DNA of 64,000 bases, from positions 5,375,662 through 5,439,661 of the forward strand of contig OZ037770.1 of NCBI GenBank assembly GCA_964035545.1. The letters are read 5' to 3'. Both the position numbers and the translations under genes were made by a program. This DNA is from Bugula neritina (Eukaryota > Bryozoa > Gymnolaemata > Cheilostomatida > Bugulidae). Shown here piece after piece: positions 36,701-47,348 of the stretch (its first letter is position 1; each line of letters begins with the position of its first letter). The notes under the pieces are model-generated. The model was given only the letters and a program-made list of their open reading frames with translations, did no database searches and was not told the origin of the DNA.

Positions 36701-37683
36701 GTCCAGACTTGCTCTGTCAGTCAGGTTATAAACACGTAGACACAGGGCTCTACCAGCAATCTCTCCGATGTTACTTGGAATTGTTCCCTCCAGTTTGAGA
36801 TCTATGATATCATAACTCCCAACTTCACGTTTCACCTCAGCAGTAGTATATGACTGGGTAGCAGCCCACCATACATCTGACCAGCTCACAGGAGGCTGTC
36901 CAGAATGTCTGAACCAGATTCTCATACTCTCTGTAACATAATACAGTGATAGTGTGATTATTACACAGTGCTGACAGGTGATGTCTATCATTCTGACACC
37001 TGCCATCTACGGTTTGAATATATTTATTATATGGTGGATGTCAATATTCATATCTATAACTAAATTACACATATTTTAATGAGTAGCTTTAGACTCTTCA
37101 TAATCAGTCATTTTGTGCATAATTTCCAGAGCAGTGTTGATTACTTTGCGATAAGACAACTTTAACCAAGCTGCTTGCTTTATTTTACATATTATATAAT
37201 TTTTCAAAGCATTAGGTTGATTGTTGACATAAACAAGTAGAGGATGTAGTGATAATATGTTAATCAGTATCCTTTAAATTGTAGTGGCTTAACATCTACA
37301 TTCACTTATCTGTTACCTTTCATACGTCAAAGTTTACATACATGTACTAAAGAGTTGGACATACAAACATTACATACAGATGAAGATAACAATGAATAGT
37401 GATGTATACAACCAAACATATGCATGTTCTTCACATTAGTATTTGATGGAGAAGCTATTATTCACACAATAATAATCTGACATTACTTTTACATCTAAAA
37501 CTAGAGCTTGATATATTACTCATATATGAATAATATAATGATGTAATATAACATAAATATAATATTCAACATTACACAAAATTTTATAATAATTTGCATG
37601 CTATTATCGGTGTTGAAGTGTTTTTATTGTCCAGAAAGAAATAAATAAAATAGTTGTTAAATTCACTCACCACCAGTAGCCAT
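24796..37683 (-). CDS. LRR-Roc-COR (Roco) protein fused to a cysteine-less caspase-like domain
   Basis: Fifteen exons, minus strand: 37683-37671, 36930-36699, five 138-nt LRR exons (36166-36029, 35706-35569, 34862-34725, 34155-34018, 32995-32858), 29939-27937, 27657-27574, 27312-27158, 26910-26740, 26237-26015, 25819-25592, 25384-25281, 24963-24796; 4071 nt, 1356 aa, phases agree. After about 80 unrecognised residues come about twelve LRRs, a Roc GTPase (P-loop GNTMAGKTS 416-424, DMGGQE 470-475, THKD 539-542), a COR domain with Cys/His-rich end, an acidic linker, and a caspase fold (about 1060-1350): RKRGNALIINNKHF, CREGSDADVEN, MTHGGEDS (His1144), large/small-subunit linker with SESDDD, SKRHPKYGS, RLYLFPGF. 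The family QACxG pentapeptide reads EASSG: Ser1188 replaces the nucleophile, while Arg1086 and Arg1269 match the P1-Asp-binding arginines. Likely a cytosolic signalling scaffold, perhaps a catalytically dead decoy as cFLIP is; inferred. Confidence 0.85.
29997..30375 (+). mobile_element. LINE-like reverse transcriptase remnants in Roco intron
   Basis: Two short plus-strand stretches resemble non-LTR retrotransposon proteins. At 30287-30360 the frame reads LKNWKRKLVDVHLKV then SKTEYLS, like the KTEY region of LINE RTs. At about 29997-30107 it reads RGHPKHRWQE-like residues typical of LINE C-termini. They lie in the reverse of the expected order, so this is rearranged debris. It overlaps the intron start and a little flanking sequence of the Roc exon's intron. 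Confidence 0.4.
30370..31140. repeat. inverted pair of related coding-like fragments in a Roco intron
   Basis: The minus-strand frame ending near 30380 (IKKIATVASIEREKLHPE, ACIKPNNH, LALESWTIDK) and the plus-strand frame at about 30905-31130 (EKVATVLSLDEKELIPE, VCIKPSDH, STESWTTDR) are clearly homologous and point away from each other. Both are preceded by AAAAATCAGCCCATC. The right copy has an in-frame TAA and continues for about 150 bp as VGRPLVDLIRPVGFRAM-like sequence. The source protein is not recognised; both are presumably dead copies of a mobile or host gene. Confidence 0.6.
31380..32340. other. Roco intron, no gene seen
   Basis: AT-rich intron sequence between the inverted fragment pair and the first duplicated LRR-cassette block. 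No exon, repeat family or RNA gene was recognised. Confidence 0.55.
32708..32771 (+). repeat. tRNA-derived (SINE-like) sequence, copy 1
   Basis: TGCCCCATGGTGTAATGATT at the 5' side and CCCAGTTGGGGCA at the 3' side pair to a seven-base acceptor-like stem with an A-box-like D arm. The anticodon arm is shortened, so it is not a working tRNA. Same orientation as the other three copies, antisense to the Roco gene. Confidence 0.5.
33859..33931 (+). repeat. tRNA-derived (SINE-like) sequence, copy 2
   Basis: The most tRNA-like copy: D-arm GTAATGATTAG, T-arm CTTGGGTTCAAATCCCAG with a B box, and a loop containing TTGCAAG. The acceptor stem has mismatches and the anticodon stem does not pair well. Most likely a tRNA-derived repeat carried along with the LRR cassette. 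Confidence 0.5.
35404..35483 (+). repeat. tRNA-derived (SINE-like) sequence, copy 3
   Basis: Same family as the copies at 33859 and 35880, with an 8-bp internal duplication (GATTACTGATTAG) in the D-arm region and a T-arm ending CTCAGTTGGATCA. Confidence 0.45.
35880..35951 (+). repeat. tRNA-derived (SINE-like) sequence, copy 4
   Basis: Begins TGTCTCATGGTGTAATGATT and ends TTAGTTGGATC. The B-box region GGGTTCAAATC is kept. Lies between LRR exons 36029-36166 and 35569-35706. Confidence 0.45.
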
Positions 37684-38520
37684 GGTTACCAACTAGTAGA
37701 TAGTCTTTCTTGGTAATAAGTTTTAGCTAAAATCTAGCAGTTCCACCTAAAACAGATATTAAATATAAAGTAAAATAATATGATTACTCATCATCTTTAT
37801 TATATTCTTATAGTATATTAATATTTCTAAATATAATGAATATCTGGCTAAACAATACACCAGATCATCAAATGTTTCACAACTTCCTGAAATAAATGTG
37901 GGCAGCTATTAAATATAAAGTAGTAGAATATAATTACTTGCTATTTTCACCCTTTGTAAAGTACACGGATATTCCCAAACAAGAGTCCAGATCTGACTGA
38001 GCAATACACCAGGTGAACAGATTTGAATCAGAACATTTGACAACTCTCTCAAATACTTATACATTTAAAACATATATATATACGTACATATAATCATTAC
38101 TAAAAATAGTATTCCTTTGCTTCAAATGCTTGAAAGTTGAATAAGTTGTGACTTAAGCAGACTAAGGACTTTAATTTTTTATTTGACTTGACACAGTTTG
38201 GAGTATGAGTAGAACTTATCTCAAAAAACTTTTTGAAATATTTATTTTCACACAGGCCCGATAGTTATAATAGTGTAACAGCAAAATCCAAAACTGCATT
38301 CAGCAATTCCTCAGAGGGGGAAATGTTACAAAATATTCTACTCCTGGACAAAGCTGTATCAAATAATCATCACCCAGCAATTTACATACTCTTATATAAA
38401 TAAACCAAGTACTATAACATGACTATAAACACAGGGTTATGTTTTCTGAAGAGATGTAGGAAATTAGTAAAACATGGAAATCGCATGACTAACTCTACAA
38501 GCTGACTGACCTCTACTAGC
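37684..38520. other. region upstream of the Roco-caspase start, no gene seen
   Basis: AT-rich sequence that should contain the Roco-caspase promoter and 5' untranslated exons. It contains two partly similar segments (TATTAAATATAAAGTA near 37751 and 37911), a small local duplication. No core promoter motif is assigned. Confidence 0.45.
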
Positions 38521-38527
38521 TGCAGTG

Positions 38528-39112
38528 TAGAATATTAGTGCAAGGTAGAATATTAGTGTAAGGTAGAATATTAGTGTAAGGTAGAATATTGATGTAAAGT
38601 AGAATATTAGTGTAAGGTAGACTATTAGTGTAAGGTAGAACATTAGTGTAAGGTAGAATATTAGTGCAAGGTAGAATATTAGTGTAAAGTAGAGTATTAG
38701 TGTAAGGTAAAATATTAGTGTAAGGTAGAATATTAGTGCAAGGTAGAATATTAGTGTAAGGTAGAATATTAGTGTAAGGTAGAATATTGATGTAAAGTAA
38801 AATATTAGTGTAAGGTAGACTATTAGTGTAAGGTAGAACATTAGTGTAAGGTAGAATATTAGTGCAAGGTAGAATATTAGTGTAAAGTAGAGTATTAGTG
38901 TAAGGTAAAATATTAGTGTAAGGTAGAATATTAGTGCAAGGTAGAATATTAGTGTAAGGTAGAATATTAGTGTAAGGTAGAATATTGATGTAAAGTAGAA
39001 TATTAGTGTAAGGTAGACTATTAGTGTAAGGTAGAACATTAGTGTAAGGTAGAATATTAGTGTAAGGTAGAATATTAGTGTAAGGTAGAATATTAGTGTA
39101 AGGTAGAATATT
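38528..39112. repeat. 18-bp tandem array with a 198-bp higher-order unit
   Basis: About 32 copies of an 18-bp unit (GTAGAATATTAGTGTAAG). Diagnostic variants such as AGAATATTGATGTAAAGT, GTAGACTATTAG and GTAGAACATTAG recur every 11 units, giving a 198-bp higher-order period in nearly three copies. Long open frames in two minus-strand frames are a by-product of a stop-free unit of 6 codons. Confidence 0.92.
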
Positions 39113-41166
39113 CACAGTGATAATCAGTCGAGTCAGGAGTTGAATAAATAGTTTAAATACACATACCCAGAGATCTACCAGTTGGAGGCTAAAGCAGCAG
39201 ATTTGACATCTTATTTCACATCCAAACACATACAGTTATCTATAAAAACAACAGGATTATTTCTGAAAAAAGCAAAACATGAACACAAAAACAGTCCAAG
39301 TATGTAATGGGTGAGCCTAGCAAATATAGCTGACTAGTAATTGATTTATGCAAATAAAACATCTTTAAATCAAATGTTTTCTGTGACAGATACATACGGA
39401 TTAATGAAGCAAGTGGATTGAGCATTCCATTCAGTATATTAAATATAAAAAAAGACAATATTTTACGTATTAGCTATTGATGAAGTAATATTCTCCACAT
39501 TAGAAGTAAACAAAGTAATATTGTAAACACTGTTTAAAAACCAAAAAGTTTACTTTCAGCAGCATTACATCATGCTAGAAAATTATCAGATTATTTATAA
39601 TTTGCTATTTCTGTAATGAAGGGATTTGTAGTATTTCATAGGCTAGCGACTAGTTAACCAGATGTGGTTTGCTGACTGCCCTAAAAACATTCAATTACTT
39701 GTTAGGCTTGACTACTAGGAGGAATGTAAAAAGAATGCAATAGAGGACTTAAATCCAAACTTTCAAGTTAGCCAAAAGTCTATTTAACAATAATATCAAA
39801 TTAATTTTTAATGCCATGGTGTAACTTAGTTACAACTATTAATCGTATTCGCTAATGGCTGTCACTGTTATTACTGTAGTTGCGCAGATCAACTATAAAG
39901 TAATTAGCATAGTGATTATATATAAAATATATAAATAGTGAAGCTAATCATTAGCAGAGCAATAGTCATTAATTATTATCAGCATCAGAAAATACTATTG
40001 CGATGCATACTACTACAAACATCACATGAATATATCACAAAATATCATATTCATACTGATTTTGACAATTCACAATTATATTTAAATTGTGTATTACATT
40101 ATAATTACAATCATGGATTTATGATAAGGATTAAGATTAACATAAAATTACTGTACACCCATATTCGTATTGACATTTACATTAAATTATCATTAGATTT
40201 ACTATCAGTACTACTAATTTATAGTTTTAGCAGCACTAATTATTAAACGGATAAATACTTTAATGGAAATCATTAATGGTTCTGCTATTGACACATTATG
40301 ATGAAAAAAAACATATTACCACTATCATTTGATAGATATCACTATAACTATAGGTAATCACCCTTAACTTGAAGTTAATGGTTATCATTACATTTAAAAT
40401 TATATGCATCTCAATGGTAATGCCATATTACCATTGAGATGCATATATATTAAATTTAATATTCATATATATATTTACAAAGTCAAAGTGATTATCCTTA
40501 TGATTATCATTACGACAATGGTTATTATCATGATGGCAATCTAAACCATAGTGATAATTATAATCATATTGATACACTTATAGTTGCAGTCAGAACCCAT
40601 AATGGATAATAAGAATGATAAACTCATAGTCAGTCATAAAATTTGAAGTTGAATTTTAACGTAAAGAAAACATTGACTGACAATAAAAACCAGTACGTGG
40701 CGCTAGATATCATCACAATTTACTACTATGTAGCCTAATTGTTTTACTACATGTTATTATGGCTAGTAACTTAGCAAAACGTTAATAAAACTACGATAAT
40801 GAGAAATGGTGGCTGTAATTAGGTAGCAATTTGGTAACGATCTGCTCAAACTAGGAAGTGAGTCGGAAACGGAAAAGAAAAGCAAATACTCGCGTTGGCA
40901 AAAAGTCATGCGATGTCTATTGCTTGCGCTGTAGAGTTTTCTTCTCACGGCTAAAATTAGTTTTTGTTGCTTTCATTTTTGTGTCAATTATAGATATTAA
41001 CAATGATAATATATTCATATTGTAATATTCACTGAGTTGTATATCTCGTTCCAAATTTTGAGTGTGAGTGTGCGTGCGTGCGTGCGTGTGTGTAGTATGT
41101 TTATCACAAATAATATGAATTGAAAAGGTATACAATTTATGAAAATTAGTTGATATTTATACATAT
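39113..41166. other. intergenic, no gene seen
   Basis: AT-rich DNA with ATAATNATTAT-like low-complexity stretches (39900-40660) and a short CA/GT run near 41060. No exon or mobile element recognised apart from the hairpin at 40401-40447. Confidence 0.55.
40401..40447. repeat. perfect 21-bp inverted repeat with 5-nt loop
   Basis: TATATGCATCTCAATGGTAAT is followed by GCCAT and then its exact reverse complement. It could form a cruciform or RNA hairpin, but the stem is too short for an ordinary animal microRNA precursor. Confidence 0.85.
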
Positions 41167-41510
41167 TGTAATGGGATTATGTAGCATAATAATGGGGTCG
41201 TCCCCTCCTGCGTGGAATAATTATAACCATGTTCTACTATCCAATCAAAAGGACCGGAAGGCAAGGTTCCGGTCAAGTGACTGTTCGCGGGTTAGCTAGC
41301 AGAAACCATGTGTTGTTGAGAGCAGGGGCTCGTAGTAGTAACATGTGTTTATAATTGATTGATGTATTGTGGTTTTGATGTGATGTTATAATTATGTTTA
41401 TCGAGTTAAATAAAGGTTATCGTACGCAAGCTCTGCTAGTAATTGCTAGTTAAATTGAAACTAAATACGCAGGCAATCCACGCTTAATAATTGCACTAAA
41501 ACTCACAACA
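41167..41510 (+). mobile_element. element 2 5' LTR
   Basis: 344 bp, TGTAATGGG...CTCACAACA. Contains AATAAA at 41409-41414. Shares a CCGGAAG...CTTCCGG-like block and the ACATGTGTT segment with the element 3 LTR. Confidence 0.92.
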
Positions 41511-41511
41511 G

Positions 41512-41529
41512 TGGTGGCAGCAGTGGGAT
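41512..41529 (+). promoter_or_regulatory. element 2 primer binding site, tRNA-Leu type
   Basis: TGGTGGCAGCAGTGGGAT one base after the LTR. Its reverse complement ends ATCCCACTGCTGCCACCA, which looks like a eukaryotic tRNA-Leu 3' end plus CCA. Confidence 0.7.
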
Positions 41530-41544
41530 TTCGCGTATATCAAG

Positions 41545-42421
41545 ATGACAGAAAGAGACACAGAGCTACCCATTCGGAGGAATGAAGGTGAGGAAGATAA
41601 CGTTGCTATACCTATAGAACCAGAGGGGAGAGTGCATAGGGAATGTTATGAGGAGAAGTACCACTGAGGGTGCCCACCTTCTCAGGTGAGGAGCCGGTGG
41701 AGCAATTCGTCTAAGAATTCCAAGATGTAATGGAGGTTGCACAGTGGCCACCCAGAATAGCATTGCTCAAGCTCAGGATGGCACTGTCAGACACGGCCTA
41801 GCCATACGGAGTAGGACCAGACATTGACGGAATCTTTGTTTCCCTGCGGGCCCGTTTTGGCATCTCCGCCGTAGACGCGCGGGCCCGTCTCCAGATATTA
41901 CGGCGTGATCCTCACACGCCGCTACAAGAGCACGCTACCACGGCAATGATGCTGGCACAGATCGCGTTCTGCAACCTGCCGCAAGTAAACCGTGAGAGGT
42001 ACACCTATGATGCCTTCGTGCAGTCCATCAACGACTTGGGACTCCATCACCAACTCCTGGCGAGGGGAGTCACCACGGTCGAAGGTGCGTTTGCAGAAGG
42101 GGAAGCTTACCTTCTGGCCAGTCAGCTGCACCGGAGTCGTGTGACTTTTCGTCAGGTGGACATGGAGCCCTCCGCTGCTCCTACCGCTTCTAACGCGGAA
42201 ACCATAGCGGTGGCCAAGGTGACGCAGATGACGGTGGCATCGAAGGTCGCACAAATGACCGACATGCTAGTCGAACTGGTCTCTGCCTTTGCTCCTCTCA
42301 GCCAGCTAGACGCTACTCATGAGCTTGACGGGCCACTGGTCCAGTCACCTGGTAGAGGACACCCTTTCTTGCTGGGAGTGCAGAAGACCAGGACACTTCC
42401 AGAAACACTGTCCACGACTTA
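41545..42421 (+). pseudogene. element 2 gag remnant
   Basis: After an ATG at 41545 a capsid-like Gag can be followed through several lesions: a TGA/frameshift near 41663, a TAA within EQFV-EFQDV near 41713 and a TAG before PYGVGPDIDG near 41800. The best open part is 41946-42421 (IAFCNLPQVNRERYTYDAF, INDLGLHHQLLARG). No intact CCHC knuckle follows. Gag forms the particle and packages RNA in this family; this copy cannot make a full protein. Confidence 0.75.
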
Positions 42422-42670
42422 AACCAGGGTTAAACTACGACGGCCCGCGGATGCTCCCACATCCGGCGGGCTGCCGATAAATTCCCAAGAGAGGACACAG
42501 TGGCGTCCGCCACGCCGGACACCCGTCCGGAACCTCGCGGAACGGCCACCAGGATGGCAAGCAGGCTGTACAAGCCGCTCGCCGCCGCTGTTCTCAATGC
42601 CACCCGCAACAGGTTCGACAAATGACGGACTGCAGAGTCTGCGAAAGGAAAAGCCCAAGCGCTGCAAGGC

Positions 42671-43534
42671 GTGGCGCCATCCCCTCAGCAGCTGGTCCCC
42701 AGTCGTCGTCAGAAGCCTAACTCCTTCCCCATGGCGAGGGAAATGAGGTCACACAAGATACCACTACACCCCCACGAGAGCAGCCTGTTTCTACCAGGAC
42801 GGATAGCCGGCAAGCCTGCCAAATTCCTGCTAGACACGGGCTGCACCACCAACCTTCTGGGTCGTCGATTCTTTGACACACTCAGCGCTCAGATCCGAAG
42901 CAGGTTGAGGCCGTACGAAGGCGATCATGGCACCCTGGCAGACCGGTCGTCCATCTCCTTCTACGGTGTCATTGAACTCCCTAGGAGCGTCTGTGACCAG
43001 ACCATCCAGGAGACGTTTATTGTTGGACAACTCTAGGAGGACGCCATCTTTGGGATGCCATTCTTACAACGACACGGATGCCGCATCAATTTTGGTAAAT
43101 CTGCGATGATTATGGGCGGCCGAGAGCTCGCCTGTGTCGATAAGTTTGGCCATCCCCTAACGGGAGAAGAGCCGGTAGTACGTACTTGTGCTATGCCCGG
43201 CCACTCCCGGGACACCGTCCACCGCCAGGTAGACGGTGGCCGTACCTCCAGGCCTGGAGCTGTAGAGAGCGCGCACCCGAACATCCCACCTATCTGCAGC
43301 TCTAACCAGCTGACACGGAGAAGAAAGACCTCGGTGCCATGCCTCCACTCCCCCTCGGAGACGGTGAATCTACCACCCACCTCTCCACAAAGCTGTACTT
43401 CTTCTGTTCAAGAAGATAACAGCAGACCATCGCGGGAAACCACGATGGGAAGTCCTCTAGAGAACCTGCTCCAGGGCGAAAGACTTCCTCACCCCACACC
43501 CCACACAGCCTGGGGACTCGTGGGGGAGAACTAG
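42671..43534 (+). pseudogene. element 2 protease remnant
   Basis: Retropepsin with active-site LLDTGCTTNLLG near 42829, HGTLADRSSISFYG, then a TAG at 43034-43036 followed in frame by EDAIFGMPFLQRHGC and DKFGHPLTGEE. Homologous to element 1 and element 3 proteases. After 43380 it diverges and ends at 43534, with no RT following. Confidence 0.8.
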
Positions 43535-43620
43535 ACGATTGCGTAGATAACGAGAAGCGCCAAGAGACGGCCACGTTACTACATAAAACCGAGGCAACAC
43601 CTCACCTTGGGGACCGTGAC

Positions 43621-44679
43621 ATGCCCCCAGAGGTGGCACAGGACCCCCACGCCGAACCCATCTCAACCGATGGCGTCAAGGAGCTAGGACACCTCCAGGA
43701 ACATATTCCGGGGGTGGTAGCCGACGTCTATCGAATGAAAAGGAAAGGGCGACGACCCAGTGACAAACAACGGAAGCAGGGCTGCGCCGAGTGGCAGCTG
43801 TACTGCCGACGTTGGAACGCACTGCGGATCGGGCCGGATGGTCTATTGACCATATCTTTGGCCGCTAACCACAACCAGCCAGACCCGGAGAGGACCCTCT
43901 GTCCTGCAGCCATTCGCCGGGAGTTGATAGAAGAGGGACACCAGCAGGCTCTTGGGGGAGCCCAACAGGTGCTCACCGAACTACAACTCTGGTGGCATTG
44001 GCCTAAAATGGAGCGTGAAGTATGACGCAGAGTTAGGCAGTGCGGAGTCTGCCGGGCCAGTAAGCACGGCCGCCCTCCTGGCAGAGTGGGGCGGCAGAGG
44101 CAAAGTGCAAAAGAGCCCGGGCAGACGGAGACTGCTGACCTGGTCGACAAAACGCCCAGGATGCAACCCAAAGCTGTGGTGAGGCAGGAAAAGCCACACC
44201 CGTTCAGGGAAGTGCGCTCACCGCGTTCAGCGTGCAAGCTGCCACCGCCACTTCCTAGGTCAGAAACCGACCTAGAAGTGCAAAACCCCCCCACTGGAGG
44301 GGGTTCGTGCGGAGATGTTAGGAAAGCTCCATTTGTCACAAACTGGCTGAAAGCACCACCCATGAGACGTGACTATCCACGGGTGCGTAAACCGCCCTGG
44401 TTGGTGACAACACCTCGGAAACGGTGTTCTAGACCAATCCCCGCGTATTGCAAGGACTTACCACGTGCCGTTCAGGGCGCGGTCAAACGTCCTACGAGGC
44501 GCCGTACGGGGAAGAGAGCAAGGCGTGGGAGTTGTGAACACCACGAGAATATCAACTTTTGCTTCGGCGGAATCTCAAACAAGATTCATACGCCGGAAGT
44601 AATAAGTCTTAGCCACGTTTCACAACCACGCTGCTCGCTATTTCATCACATTAATACAGCTTTGAGTAGACGTACGTAG
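43621..44679 (+). pseudogene. element 2 integrase zinc-finger region and Cys/His tail, core deleted
   Basis: 43621-44025 encodes the pre-integrase segment (GVVADVYRMKRKGRRPS, YCRRWNALRIGPDGLLT) and the HHCC finger, with a TGA at 44023-44025 and then CGVCRASKHGRPPG. Homology then jumps from the first residues of the integrase core to a proline-rich tail (44170-44679) with SCEHHENINFCFGG. The core with D,D,E residues is missing, at what looks like the same point as in element 1. Confidence 0.8.
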
Positions 44680-44708
44680 AAATCATAAACATACCACTCT
44701 CATTCACA

Positions 44709-45737
44709 ATGGCTTGCCAAGAATCGAGAGGTGAGTTAGTTATGTTTTTGGTACGAGGGCTAAACTGTATTAATCAGCTTAACTGTAACAGAATAAGCTG
44801 GAGACTCGGTAAGGATTTTTAGTGGTGGGAACTCACATTGACTCTAAGACTGAACAGTCCGTTACAGCAGTGTGTGTTTTCGATCAACTATTCATTAGCT
44901 GAGTCTGATGAGTGTCTAATTGAGTTAAGTACCCGCCAGGCTATATACACCGGTTGTACTCAGTGTACCCTCTTACACTGTTATACTCTTGCAGATCACA
45001 CTCGATTGACCAACTCCGGGTCACAAGATCTACACTCTCTCTCCTCCTTGGATAACGGACCGGAAATGGACAACGGACTGCCCGCGGTGCTGCGTCGAAG
45101 ACACAGATGGGTGTCGCGACGGACGGAGCGACAAATTGAAGAAGCCTGGGGACCGAGTAGGTCACAACACACCTGCCATGTGTGTTACGAAGAGCTTCCT
45201 TCCCACCAAGGACTACGGCTGCATGTAAATGCACACTTCCTGCTACGTTTCTGTCCGTGTGGATTTCACGACGTATACCCATACCCCGTCGTGGCTCATA
45301 TGATGGACTGTTTCGCGGGCGAGGGCTATGTAGTGGACGCGGACAACTATGACCAATATCTAGAAGCTGTCAGACTAGTGGTTAAGAAGGCTTTGACCTG
45401 GGCCGCATTATCCTCCGGATTTTAAACACTACTAACAGCCACCCGTCAGAAATCCCCCATGGTAAAAACGGTCGCTGCAATAATACTTCGGCCGGACAAC
45501 ACCCCCATGGAAGCATCAGACTCTCCAGAAGAAGCGACGCCAACTCTAACCAGGCCTAACAGACTAGCCACGGTTGAGGAAAGACTCCTACGACTGCAGG
45601 ATGAATTCACCCAGTTGGCCCCCAACTTACTCAGCACTTCAATGAGCCTTAGTGAACTAAAGGGCTCAGTGGGACGCCTTAAGCGTAGATTACGTGCACG
45701 GCAAGCACGACACCGAATCCAGTCCCTGAAAAACTAG
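44709..45737 (+). pseudogene. element 2 spliced zinc-finger ORF with one internal stop
   Basis: Exon 1 44709-44730 (ATG plus six codons plus one base, donor GTGAGT) and exon 2 44995-45737 (acceptor CTCTTGCAG); intron 264 bp against 266 bp in element 1. The product aligns with the element 1 ORF: LRRRHRWV, a C2H2 finger (CHVCYEE...LRLHVNAH), FCPCGFHDVYPYP, and the basic end GRLKRRLRARQARHR. A single TAA at 45423-45425 interrupts it after ALSSGF, so this copy is dead unless read through. Confidence 0.75.
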
Positions 45738-46015
45738 GAGCTAGAAGTTGACAGTTCCACCCCACATGTCCTCGGGGTACTACATTGTGATCATGTAAAT
45801 GCTTGATCTGCTAACGACCTACGATCCAGGTCTCTCTCTCTGTGGCTGACCAGCTGTGTGTTGGCCGTCTGTTATCTTACTTATATGTCTATATATGTTG
45901 TACATTTGATATTTTTCTTCTTTCTCTTTGTGGATTTTCTTTACTTATGTTATTTTTGCATTATTATACTATTTTTGTTTTATCAGAAAGTGGGGCTTTC
46001 TGCTGGTGGGGGCGG

Positions 46016-46359
46016 TGTAATGGGATTAAGTAGCATAATAATGGGGTCGTCCCTTCCTGCGTGGAATACTTATAACTATGTTCTACTATCCAATCAGAAG
46101 GACCGGAAGGCAAGGTTCCGGTCAAGTGACTGTTCGCGGGTTAGCTAGCAGAAACCATGTGTTGTTGAGAGCAGGGGCTCGTAGTAGTAACATGTGTTTA
46201 TAATTGATTGATGTATTGTGGTTTTGATGTGATGTTATAATTATGTTTATCGAGTTAAATAAAGGTTATCGTACGCAAGCTCTGTTAGTAATTGCTAGTT
46301 AAAGTGAAACTAAATACGCAGGCACTCCACGCTTAATAATTGTGCTAAAACTCACAACA
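46016..46359 (+). mobile_element. element 2 3' LTR
   Basis: 344 bp, same ends as the 5' LTR (TGTAATGGG...CTCACAACA), immediately after the polypurine tract. Confidence 0.92.
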
Positions 46360-46603
46360 ATATGTAGGCTATTGCTAACAACCTCTTAGACTAAAGTAAT
46401 CTGCTAACAGGATAGTAGGGTTTTATAGCAATCTTTAAATCAAGTACAGTGTTCACCTTCATACAGAATGGCAATAAATTGCATACGCATGAACTAGAAT
46501 GTTGATAAAATGGTGTAGTGAATTTCCTAATTCACAATATTATGTGGGTCAACTTAAACAAAGCTACTACACCAGACTATTTACGTTAAAACAAGTTTAT
46601 TAT

Positions 46604-46890
46604 TGTAGTGAGTCATGCAATGTACTAATATGAGAATCGTCCTCTCTCCGTTCTAGGAATACTAAGGCCCCTATGTAGTAACCAATCAGCAGCACCGGAA
46701 GATATGCTTCCGACTAATGTGACAGTTCCCGGGCAATTGACATTGATCACGTTGTTGTAAGCGAGGGCTTGAAGTAGAAACATGTGTTAGTAGAGGACTG
46801 ATGTTATAGCGTAATTTGATGTAATGTTTGCTTTGTATTGTATTGTGGATAATAAACGTAAGTACTCGACAGCTACCTTAGTAATTGCTA
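46604..46890 (+). mobile_element. element 3 5' LTR, 3'-truncated
   Basis: TGTAGTGAGTCATGCAATG start as in the 3' LTR; AATAAA at 46851-46856. Similarity to the 3' LTR ends at GTAATTGC, so the last 60 bp or so are missing and gag sequence follows directly. Confidence 0.85.
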
Positions 46891-47124
46891 GAAACTATCT
46901 CGCAGACCACCAGAAAACCAGACCATCCGGTCCGAATAGCTGCCGCTACCGCTAGCCCTTCTTTGGAAACCGAGGTCGACTGCTTGATGACTAAGCTGAG
47001 ACAATTGGTAGCGACCATAACATACAGGAACCCCAGGGAGTACAAGAGACCAACCATAAAAACTCCCAGACCAGCTATACGTTGCTAGGGATGTGGCACC
47101 CGGGGACACCGCCGCTCGAGCTGC
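46885..47124 (+). pseudogene. element 3 gag C-terminal remnant with broken CCHC knuckle
   Basis: An open frame reads DCLMTKLRQLVATI and leads to a nucleocapsid CCHC knuckle of C-x2-C-x4-H-x4-C spacing (GCGTRGHRRSSC). The residue after the first Cys is a TAG at 47086-47088. The rest of gag is deleted. Confidence 0.7.
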
Positions 47125-47348
47125 CCATGACCTAGAAAGCAGCAAAAACCCCATGATCCCCGGGAGCCCCCAAAGCTCCGCGGGCCAAAGCAGAAAAAAA
47201 AACGGGGTGGATATCGCCAGCAGTCCGTACGGACCCAGCGGTATGCCCCCCCCACCAGTGGCAAACACCTCGGCAAACCAGCCAACCAGGACGACCACAA
47301 GAACCTTTCTCTCTGCCTCTCACTAACCACTTCGGTCCGCTACCAGAA

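Larger units (their letters stand above)
41167..46359 (+). mobile_element. element 2: non-autonomous Ty3/gypsy-type LTR retrotransposon
   Basis: Complete from LTR to LTR (5.2 kb), flanked by ATAT on both sides, consistent with a 4-bp target-site duplication. Order: 5' LTR, tRNA-Leu-type primer site, gag with stops, protease, integrase zinc finger, Cys/His tail, spliced zinc-finger ORF with one stop, polypurine tract (GGTGGGGGCGG), 3' LTR. RT, RNase H and the integrase core are absent. The two LTRs differ at about ten of 344 positions by eye, so the insertion is fairly young. Confidence 0.9.

Noticed and set aside
38464-39229. Long minus-strand open frames with FYLTLI or NILPYT repeats
   Set aside because: Translations of an 18-bp satellite; both frames are open only because the unit has no stop.
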